A stretch of 64,000 nt of DNA from Nymphaea colorata. Taxonomy: Eukaryota > Streptophyta > Magnoliopsida > Nymphaeales > Nymphaeaceae. The position numbers and the translations under genes were made by a program. A model generated the notes under the pieces. That model worked only from the letters and a program-made list of their open reading frames with translations, was not told where the DNA came from and searched no databases. The stretch is from the NCBI RefSeq assembly GCF_008831285.2, contig NC_045149.1, positions 21,582,535 through 21,646,534 of the forward strand, given 5' to 3'. Positions 10,835 through 22,800 of this stretch are shown here, piece after piece (position 1 is the stretch's first letter; each line of letters begins with the position of its first letter).

Positions 10835-13800
10835 ATGACGAAGGTCTATGGCACGGGAGTGTACGATTTCAAGCGCCACCGGGTGGCGGAGTATCCCGTG
10901 CAGCCGGTGACGACGGAAACCCTGCCTGAGCGGCGGCCTGGTGGCGGCTCCATTACCCTAGTGGACATCCAGAAGGATCGACTCACGAAGATTGCCTTGT
11001 CCAACTGGTCTGTTTCTGGTGATGGAAGCTCAGCGGCGAGGCCGCCCTTCCGGCCGGAGCTCGTGAAGGAGATTTACGAAACGGAGCTCGTCGTTTCCGA
11101 TGGCGGGAAGACCGTCCCGTTGCAAAGGGTCATGATCCTCGAGGTGAGCCAGTACCTGGAGAACTATCTGTGGCCAAATTTCGAGCCTGAGACTGCGAGT
11201 TTCGAGCACGTTATGTCCATGATTCTTATGATCAACGAGAAGGTAACTGATGCTTCCGGGTTCCGTTTTTAGGTTTTCGTGCGCGTCTGGCTGTTAATTG
11301 CTTTCCATGTCAATGATAAAAAATGGCAAAATGGCGGATGATTATTCGTTGATGAGGGGAATTTGATTGTCGAGTTGCTTATGATGCAGTTCCGGGAGAA
11401 TGTTGCGGCGTGGGTTTGCTTTAGAGACAGAAAGGATGTCTTCAAGGCATTTTTGCGAAGAGTTCTTTTACTGAAGGAGCAGGTTTCAATCCCGACTTTG
11501 GCTTGGATGTTTTAGTGACGCTCTTTTTTGGGTTTGGTCTAGTTTGGCTATGCTTTGTTACCGTCAACTTTTCTCCAAGGAGCTGTTCTTCGTTTGTCCT
11601 ATTCTCGATGACAAGAAAGAGACATGGTAATAAGATTGATACTTGAAACAGCTAATGTTTGAAATAAATCGGTAGAAGTTAGTACAGAATCTACAGATAT
11701 GTAGAAGGATTAGTAAATAATTTTGATGGTAGATCATCAAAACTTATTAGATAGTTGTAAAGTTATTATAGGATTTTGATCAACGTGTTTCTTTGTGTGG
11801 CTTTATCAACTCCATTGAGTGAAACACTTAAATTTCGTTGTCTTTGTGGCAGGGATGAATATGTCCCTGATGATGGTATACTGTAGTATACAGGTCTTTT
11901 TATAATGAACTGATGTTAAGTGGTATCAAGAAATAAGATAGCTGTAATTTATTCAGGTTCCACTCTGAGTATGTGAAATTTTGTTGTTTCTACTCAGTGG
12001 TTAACTGTTTGGACATGCCTGTTTGGCTGATTTGCAATTTATGGACAAAATAAGGACAAGTGATGGTAACTTGATGATTCTCTCTGTTAAAATTTGGTAG
12101 CCTACCTTCCGTGCCATATTGAATAGGACAATGTCAAGGTGTTTCTCATTTTCTGTCGACTCAATGTGTTTTAGCTTTTTCTTTGCTATGGCATCTGTCT
12201 CTAATCCTGTTTACGTAAGAAAATTTAATAACTAGAACTTGAAGTGTATTCTTACCAAGATCAGAGGGGAGGATACATGAAACTCTTACTGTAAAATTTA
12301 AGAGTATTAAATGTTCTTTGAGGCCATCAGCTAAGATGGTATTGACTAATATCTACATTCTATGTTGTCCTGGCACATCTATGGGGCTTGGTTGTCAATG
12401 GCTGAAAGTTTGGGCGTTGACCACTTACAAACACTTCTTAGCACCTCATGGGCACTTCAGTTTTTGAACATAGAAGTGACAAAAAGATATAACTTTGATG
12501 CCATGTGTGCACACTTTGTAAACGTTTGCATCAGATATTTAATGTATGACACACTCAAAAAACTTAGTGGTGTCCACTTGGATGACATCGAAGAGTTGAA
12601 CCTAGTCATCTAACTATGAGATTTTGTTGAGATTAGGCAAAAATGGAAGAGACTCTCTCTCTCTCTCTCTCTTATTTTTTATTCATTTGAACCATGGGCA
12701 ATGGTGAACATAAGTTTTTTGAGTTATAACTTTCTTTCCTTCTATCTTAAGTTTATTATGGTTTGATTTTATTGTTAGAACCTTTACAAATAAGTTAAAG
12801 ATTACTGTGGCCGTGTGTTTAGGGTAAGGATCAATTTGTAGTCTGCAGGTGTTGTGGACCCACTTGACCATTGTGGACCAACTTGACCATTGGATAATTG
12901 TGAAGAGCTGCTTGAGTTAAGCAAGTTCCTGCTCATAGACGTGTGCCACTAATTGTGCGATATATGGATCATAGTTAATCAATATAAAGTAGCATTTTTT
13001 TTTCCTTGAAAATGATTTTCCATTATTTTTCTTTTGTTATTTTAGCACCAAAACAGATGTTCTCTATCCACCTTTGTATGTTATTTCACAAGTCATCTTT
13101 ATTTCCTTTGTTACCTAGCTAACTTAGTGACATAATCATATTTTCTTTTCAGTTGTTTTTTTTTTTTAAAATTTCATAGCCCATGTGTGGACAATGTGTG
13201 AAAATAACCGTATTCAAGTGTCTAAATTTTTCATGAATAGCAGTTGCATCCAAGGCAACTTGTGTCTGACACTGCCACTTGTCTTAGTGCCCAATGCCCA
13301 TGCAATACGGTGTAGATTCATGCTAGTATTTACAGGCAAACATTATGCTGGAACATTTGGTGGTCAAGTGGAAATGTGGAACTAATATATGTGTTTAGAT
13401 AGTTGCTGGTGAGTGAGGTTCAAGGATATTTTGAGTCATGGAGTGCTCTAAGGGTTGTGTGAATGCAGAAGAAATTTCTTATAGAAAAATTTGTTTAGTT
13501 GCAAGTTTCTATGGTAAACTAGTCCTCCCCCATGAAATGAGGCTATTCAATATTGTATTTTATTTCATGCTATTTTGGGTTAATTTTCAAACTTCTTACC
13601 TTGAAAAGTTTTATCATTTCACATGTGATTATCAGGCCTACACATTTGAGAAAGAAATATTCTTTGGAGAAGGTCTCTTCCTGTATTCGAAATGAGTTTG
13701 TACCATTTTATTTATGAAAATGTTGACAAACATTTCTTAAAAGTTTCTATATTATAAAATAAACAAAAAATGAAACTGTACATTTAAATATATATAAAGG

Positions 13801-16800
13801 GACTGTTGTTGGAATATGTTCTTGTGACAATGTGTTGAAACTTTGAAATGTGGTGATATCATCCTGATTCCGAGTTGTAAAGCTTATAGAGGGTACTCTC
13901 TTTCTTTTCTGTTTCTTTATGGTTTCAAAAAATTTTTTGCTTGCTTGTATTCTTACCCCCCAAAAAAAAAGCAAGCTAAAATACCTATTGCCTCATAACT
14001 CTGTTCTTCATTCTTTATGTTCTTCACGTTGTCAAACTTCTTACCTTTCCTGTCTTTTTCTCGTGAAAACCAAATCTTGAAAAAAATTACTGAGAAATGT
14101 TATGAATTTCATCAATCGACCACTTAAGTCTCCTCCTATATTAGACTGTTATACTCACCAGATATACTGCTCTTGCAGGGAAGAGATTTTAGCATTGCAG
14201 AGAAGACAAATTACTTGCTTTTCATGATTAATGCTTTTCAGGTATTTACCATCTTGTACCATATTCTCATGACCTTTGGAGTAGGCTGCATATGCTTCAT
14301 GCAATATAGTTCTCAACTCTTGCATACTACAGTGAGGGAATCGGATGAAAACAGTTTACTTTCCTTTAAATGCCAATCTTGAAATCCGGTTGTCTCTTGT
14401 GTGCATGGTTATTGTTACAAGTGTCATCACTTTGTGGACACTGTGGACTTTATCTATTTGATCATTTCAGCTTTGGAGGCTTCCTTCCTCTTTGAGTGCA
14501 CGACTACGATTGCCATCTTAATACAAAATGCATCAGATAATTATGGATGATATGCAATCTAGGTAAAGTAATGAACCAGTTTCAGAAATTCCAACAATTA
14601 GAAATATTAATTGATATATGATAATTAGTTAAACAATCATCCTTTTCCTTCCTTTTGTTATAGCCAGTATAGGTAGAATTAAAAGTGGATGTTTTCTTTC
14701 TTTGCTTTTTCAATAATTATTTAGGACATTTTATTAAAGAAGAACTCTTTTTCTGGAAATTAAGATTGCAGTGCCTTCTACCTCATTTCTTTCTCTGATC
14801 CATTATATGTGGAGATATTGTTTCTTAACATAATCAATTTAATTGACATTGGAATAACTGGCTAACAAGAAGAGTGGCTGGTTGTTTCATAGTGCCGTTC
14901 AATGGAACGGTTTGGAGCACACTGAGTGTTCAAAGACTCAAAGGTGTTAGAATGTGCCTTTAGGGGCCTCAGTGCAGGTTGCTAAAAGATCTACTTGACG
15001 CCTAGGTGGGATTAGTTAGCTAGTTAAATGGTTATAAATTGACTAAATAATTATCTATACATGCTGATTATTTCAAATATTGAAGAGACTAAAAGGAAAG
15101 GAAAATGAACTCAGGTGCTCTACTAAGTTAGTCATCCAAGTACCTAGGTGGTCCTTGTTGCTAGCTTGTGCCAATAGACTATACTTGGTGCAGACCTTGC
15201 TATTAAATAGGTAGTGTTGTCCTAACCAAAAAATTAAACAATTCTTCTTTGCCTGCCATGACATGTTACATTCTGAAAGATTTATTGATTGATGTTTGAT
15301 TTTCTAAGCTCATTTTTAAGATTTGAAAATTTTATTTGATGACGTCTTGTTCTTTTCAGAGTTTGGAGGATGAAGTGGTAAGAGAAACTGTCCTGAAGTT
15401 GGTTAGCCTGCAGTTGTGGCACAATCTTTCTGTTGGTCGGTTCAAGGTTGGGTTCATGTTGTACATTAATTCTTTTAATTGTTTACAAATTCAATGGCGG
15501 AATTAATTTTTTTTGGGGTCCAGATGGAACTATGTCTTCATCCACATCTAACTGATAAATGGAAAAAAATGACTCGAAAAGAAGCCAAAAGAGCAAAGAG
15601 AGAAGGGAATACTTATGATCCAACAAAAGTGCTTGAAGTGAGGTTCTTGAGGAACTTGATTGATGAATTTCTGGAGGTATTACGTTAGATCACTTGGATA
15701 CTTTTTTGTTACTTCATGTCTTGATGAATTGTTTTTTTATTTTTTTTCTTTTCTGTTGATTCTCCAGATCAGGTAACTCTTAAATTGCTGAGATTCAACT
15801 TTGTTTTTCACATAGTAGACCTTTTAGGAACCAATTCGAGACCATTATGATTTTCTCATCCTTATTCATTTCTCCTGCCTAACTGATGTAGTGTGCATGA
15901 AAGGTTGCTGATAGACTATAGTAAATGAGTATTTTCCAGATACTAGATGCTGAAGTTTTAGCACAGAAGCAAACAGATGATGAAGTGATGCAGCCAGTTG
16001 ATGCCAATGAAGTTGATGATGCTAGTGTCCTGTACTGTGAGAGATTTGTGGAGTTCCTGATTGATTTGCTTAGCCAGCTACCTACACGAAGGTACCTTGA
16101 AAATCTTGTACTTCTTTAACGTACGTGGTTTCCTTAACATGTGTTTCCCTCTCCCCATTATCCGCTGGTGCATTATATGCTGTAGGCATGCAAAGAAGCT
16201 CATTGTTCATGAGCATACATCTTTGTACAAATTAATTTTTTTTTATATTCATTCTGGTTTTTTCATTTCTTCCAGAAACTATAACATGGTTTGCATTCTT
16301 TTACAGGGATTCTATTTCTATCTACTTCAAAAATGTCAGGCTTTTGAATTTCCTTATTGTGGCAACACAAACTTTAGCATCATTGTCCTGCATTTGCATA
16401 TGATAATAAACATACACCAACTTCTCGACTTGGCGAAACCCCACCACGACTATATTGGTTGGTTTGACCATGATTTGACTTTTTGCAACTAATTTGCAAC
16501 CTGGCAGATTCAACTCGGCTTGGCAATGTGTTGAGTAAAAAAAAAAGTACTTGGTTTTAGACAATCTGCCAAGTCTAACACTAAACTTGGACGACTTGCC
16601 GGAGCTCGAGTTAGGGTGAGCTATTTGAATTTGTAGAATGAAAAACAGTCTTGACTTGGCCTCAAACTACAGAAAAAGTGCGCTTAATTAGTGTAAAATT
16701 GAACAGGAACTAAGGCATGGGTGGAAAACTAAGTGTCTCCTTTGTTCTCCTATTCGACTTCCTCCTCCACTGGAGTCTTCCTTTTCAGTTCAGCTGCTCT

Positions 16801-19800
16801 GGCGGACCTCCAGCTGCCACCGCTGAATAATCAAGGCGTCAAACTATCATTAGACCATGGTTGAACTTTTTCCAGAACTAATTTGCAACCTGGCAGATAT
16901 TGACTTGGCATAGCGATGTGAGTCGCCCAAAATAATAATAATAACAATAATAATAATAATAATACTTGGTTTTCAACAATCAGCCAAGTCAAACATTAAA
17001 CTTGGATGACTTGCCTGAGCTAGAGTATGGGGTGAGGTAGCTGAATTTGTAGAATTGCAAACAGTCTTGACTTGGCCTCAAACAACAGAAAAAATGTGCT
17101 TAATGTAAAATTAAGCATGACTTAAGGCAGGGGAGGAAAGTGGTGTGTCCTCTTTGTTCTACTATTCGACTTCCTCTTCCACTCGAGTCTTCAATGCACC
17201 TTTCGGTTCAGCTGCTCTGGCTGACTTCCAACTGCCATCCCTCAATAGTCATGGCCTCAGTTTCACTGCTGGACTCTCAGACCATCCCTCATGTTCACCA
17301 TATTACCTCTGGGCTTTCCCTCGCTCTTTGTTCTCTATTCATATTTCATTGTCTGTTTCTGGATTGCCCTCATGTTCTCTCTCTCTCTCTCTCTCTCTCT
17401 CCCCCCCCCCTGTGCTCTCACATTAAAAAACTGTAATCCTTGGTTTGTGTTTTTTTTTTCTATTTTGAGGATATAAAATGCTTCTTGTTGGAGGATATAG
17501 GATCTTTCTTATTGAATTAAGGTACTTGATTTCTTTTTTTGTGGTTAATGTAGATTTCACAGTGCTTTTCTCTTTCTCTTAATGGTTCAGTTGCTTAGAT
17601 TGTGCTTGTTGGCAGGCAAGAAAGATTTGTCTATAGAATCTGCATTAACATGGAAGCTTAGTACTTGTATCTATTAAAATATGAAAGCTTGATTTGTTCG
17701 AGTCACTGAATTGATTCATCCTGACTGATTGTCTACCGAATCCATCTCAAAAAGTCCATCCATGGGTTTCAGCCTTTCACACTGATTTAGGCCTTCCATT
17801 TATCATTTATGTATGTTTGTCCCAGTGTCACAACTATCGCAGGATTTAAAGAAATCTCGCAATATTTTACGAGAAAATGAAACAAAACAAAAAAAATCGG
17901 GAAAAATTCACGATATTTGATGATCTCGCCAAAGCAAAACTCTCACAATTTTGTTGTGATCTTTTTGCAATTTTTCCCGAAGATTTTAAAATTTTTTAAT
18001 TTTGAGAAATTTTAAAGGTTTTTTAGGTTTTTATGATTTTCTTAAAAATTGTTGAGATTTTTCCAAGATTTTCACGTGAAGAATAACTTTGCCAAAGAAA
18101 TACCCGAGAAAAACCTTGCTGATATTTTCCAGAGAATGATATTTTGACATTGGTTTGTCCATGTCATGCTTAGCTAGTTGAATAAAGGAGGGAAGAATTT
18201 CTGCATTCCTGAACTTAGTAGCTGTATCACATGCAAATGTTCTGAGATTTTCCTTGATTTTTGCAGATTCCTGAGACCTGTTGTGTCTGACCTTGCTGTT
18301 GTTGCCAAATGTCACTTAAGTTCTCTTTATAACCATGTGAAAGGAAGACTGTTTTCCCAATTGGTGGACTTGCTCCAGTTTTATGAAGGCTTTGAGATTG
18401 ACGATCATGATGGCACTCAGCTAAGTGATGATGATGTCCTCTTGTCTCATTACTCTCGATGGCAAGCTTTCCAGCTATTAGCTTTTAAGAAAATTCCGAA
18501 GGTTTGTATACAAAGTGTTTGGCCATGTCGCTTCTGTGAGATGTGTCATTGGTTAACTTTATGCCAGATGGAAAATTCAGAGTTTGAGTTTAAACTTTAA
18601 GTTGCAGATGTCCCTTTTTTTTCTTTTTTTTCTTTCTAATTTCATATGAATCCTTATGTATTAATCTTCGATTCTAGTTGCGGGATCTTGCATTGGCAAA
18701 TATTGGCTCTCTTCATAAGCGTGCTGATTTGTTGAAGAAACTGTCTATGTTGTCAAATGAGGAGCTGAAAGACCTGATCTGCAATAAGGTCAGTCACGTA
18801 GTTTATATGTGATAAGAATGTGAAGAGTTCCATTTGATGAACAAATTTATGTCTTGATTTGTGATTGATGGAGATGCCCTGGGATTATTAGTTTTACAAC
18901 TTTTACTATCCTACAGCAAGAAAACATGAAAGAATTACTTGGTATATGCAACTTGAAGATACATGAATATGGTTAGGGTGTTAAACAAATGCTATTAGGA
19001 GAAGTGCGATGTGATCACTGTGTACTGTAGCTTTAGAAGTCACTGCAAGACTGAGTTATGAAAATCTGAAGTTCCAACTCGCCGGTGTTAAGGCAGGTAC
19101 TTTATAATATGGGTGAATTGTTTTGATCATTCACTGACGTAGATCCTATGATATGTCCTTGTTTCCGTAAACATATCTATTTCCTACTGTGATGGCAGTC
19201 TCATACCCTCTCAACACATGCATTTTAACGATTACGACTTGTATCCATTTGAACATACAAACTTCTGGATACCAGTACTATGCTGCAGATCTTCTCTAGG
19301 CATGGGAGCTGATATGGCCTTACTCTTATGATTGGTATCTGTGACTCTGTCAATATTTTCACAGTATTGTCTTCCTTTTTAGCCTTTTTTTTCTTTTATT
19401 TTTGGTGCAATTATATATGGAACCTCAAATATTTTGAGTTAGCAAGAGGCATGACAAATTTCAACAAGAGTACTAAGCTTCTTTTGTTGTGGCACAAACG
19501 CTAAACTTGTTTTGTTCGCCACTTGACCTTGATATTGGTAAAAGGTGATCCATACACAATATAGAACTGGAATGCGTGGTATGGGAGCTAATTAATGGTG
19601 ATATTATAATTTCCATTAATATGTGTTAATGATGAATTTTAGTTTTACAATGCATTGTTGTGTAAGCCATTAATTTTTCAACTTCCAGTTTTTTTTTTTT
19701 TTTTTTTTTTTTGTGGAGTTTTGTCAATTATGGTTCTGACTCGTGCCTTCTGTTCATACTTTTAATTTGGTCACATTCTTGTTCCAGCTCAAACTGATAA

Positions 19801-22800
19801 GCAATGATGATCCATGGGTTGAAAGGATTGATTTTCTTATGGAAGTCATGGTCTCCTTTTTTGAGAAACGGCAATCTCAAAAGGAAGCAATAAATGCTCT
19901 TCCTCTCTATCCAAACGAGCAGATAATGTGGGATGAAAGCCTTGTTCCTAGCATCAATTACTCTGGTGAAGGCTGCTTGGCCCTGCCCAAATTGAATTTG
20001 CAATTTCTTACACTCCATGATTATCTTCTGAGAAATTTCAATCTCTTTCGCCTTGAGTCCACATATGAAATTCGGGAAGATATTCAAGAAGCTGTACCAC
20101 ACCTTCTTTCATATATAAATAATGAAGGTGAAACTGCTTTCCGTGGCTGGTCAAGAATGGCCTTGCCGATTAAGAATTTTAAAATTACTGAGGTAAAACA
20201 GCCTAATATTGGGGAGGTGAAACCAGCTTCAGTTACAGCAGACATCACATTTAGCATATCCAGTTATAAGGCTCACATAAGGTCTGAATGGGATGCCCTT
20301 AAAGAACATGATGTTTTATTTTTACTTTCAATCCGTCCTTCTTTTGAACCACTCAGTGAAGAGCAGGCTGCAAAGGCAACTGTACCAGAAAGGCTTGGAC
20401 TCCAGTATGTGCGTGGCTGTGAAATAGTTGAAGTCCGTGACGAAGAAGGCACTCTTATGAATGATTTCACTGGGCGTATAAAAAGAGATGAATGGAAACC
20501 ACCAAAAGGTGAAATGCGCACAGTAACTGTTGCTTTGGATGCTGCACAGTATCATATGGATGTGACTGCTATTGCGGATAATGGTGCAGAAGATGTTTAT
20601 AGCACATTCAACATTTTAATGAGAAGGAAACCTAAGGAAAATAATTTTAAAGCAATTTTAGAATCAATTCGGGACTTAATGAATGAATATTGTATAGTTC
20701 CTGATTGGTTACATGACGTATTTTTGGGTTATGGAAATCCTTCTAGCGCCCAATGGAACAACATGCCAGACCTTTTGGATGTGGTGGACTTCAAGGACAC
20801 TTTTATTGATGCAGACCATTTAAGGGGGAGCTTTCCAGAGTATCAGGTACTTCTTGTATCATGTAAATCTTATTCTGTTCATCAGTGCATTAAGAGGATG
20901 TTTCATCCAACATTTTTCTGATTTTTCTGGCAACTAAGTATCACCTTCCAAAAAATAATAAAATAGTCAAATCCCTCTGAGGTTCTGATGATATTTGTCT
21001 AGGTTTGCTTTGTAAGACCTGATGGAACAGAGGACCTGCATCCAGCACCTCCTTTTCGAATAAGGCTTCCGAAATCACTAAAAGGTCATGGTCAGGAAGT
21101 TTCAGGTGTTGACAAGCCCAACAGTGTGAAGGCTGCAAATGCTGATAATTCAACTATCATGGCTGCCAGCAAAGAGAAAATTATTGTAGAAGCATATGTA
21201 CCTCCAGATCCTGGGCCTTATCCCCAAGACCAACCAAAGAAAAATACCGTCAGATTTACTCCTATCCAGGTATAATTATAGGAATACTGCTGGGATTCAC
21301 ACTTTTTGATGATATTGTTACATCTTGGAAACAATATTTGTGCATGATAAACCTTTTGTTTTTCTCTTTTGTCTGTTGGAAATGTTTAACATCTTTTAGG
21401 AATTTGGAATTGACCAAGTCCTCGAAGAAGCCACTGAGTCACTGTATTATGCATCTGTAAACAGCTGATTTTCCCGTAGCTTCCTTGTCTCCCGACCTTC
21501 CTGCTGCATTCACATTAGAAGTTGCTGTCCTGTTGAATCTAGTTGGAAGCTTGTATAACCTATAAGTTTGTTGTGCTACTGTATGCTGATCTCCTTGGTA
21601 GCCATCAATATGTGCATCTATAAATTTGTGTTTTCTTTATTCATATGCATGTATCATGACAAACTTAGAAGTGTTATGGTATTACCTCACATGTATTTCT
21701 GCACACGAGGAATGCAGATCAGGCATGTGGTTTTCAGAAAATGAGCAAAATGATTACTCTTGGTACAATTTCACTTTTTTGAAGACATTTTTTGTAATTT
21801 TTTGCTGGTCTGAGAATATTTTAGTATGTTGTCATCTGTATGAAATAACGTACGAGCCTTGCAGGTTGAAGCTATTATCTCTGGAATACAGCCTGGGTTG
21901 TCAATGGTCGTAGGTCCACCAGGTACTGGAAAAACGGATACAGCTGTACAGATCTTAAATGTCTTGTATCACAATTGTCCTTCTCAAAGAACATTGATCA
22001 TTACTCACTCAAATCAGGCTCTGAATGACCTTTTTGAAAAGATAATGCAGGTAAAAGCTGATTATGGTTCTGCATGGATACACATATTGTCTTTTCAAAT
22101 TTGAATTTTTGTGGGTCACATGTTATAGAAAAACTTGGTGGAAAATCGTGGTTGCTGCTGACATTTTCTGTGGTTAAAGTCTATTGTTATTGTGTGCTTT
22201 ATTTGAGCTTCTCATCTGCAAAGATGTAACGGGAGAAACAATGTACTACTTAGGTTCATGAACATGGATATGTTTACTTGGTTGGGTTTGGTATGGCATT
22301 TTTTTTAAAGCTAGGCCTGGAGTAAAGTACGATGGCTGTATGTACTTTTTTAAACGCAACAAGTACAAAATATGTTAGTTTTGGCATGATGTCTTGCATA
22401 TATCCCTTACTCCAAGATAAGGAATATAGGAGTTTAAGGATAGATTTAACAAAGAAGATCTAACAAATACATGCTTAACTTTTGAAGTAATAACAAACCC
22501 ATTGAAGAGAACAAAAAGAAAAAAAAAAGCTCATGTTTGAATGCTATACTTTTGAGTGCTGTGGGTTAACATACACGGTGAAAATGAATTTTTTTTGAAA
22601 CTGGAGCACATGTTTTTATCTCTTTAAAAGTAAGATGCCTTCTGTCCATCTCTTACCTGCTGCAATGGTATGCTGCTAGGGGAGAGAAAAATGTGGACCT
22701 TGTTACGTACATGACAGAATGTGCCTTTCTGGGGTAAACCTCCTGGGATATGCTTTATAATTTGCATGGTGTATAAGTGTGACTGAATTTAGCTATGAGG

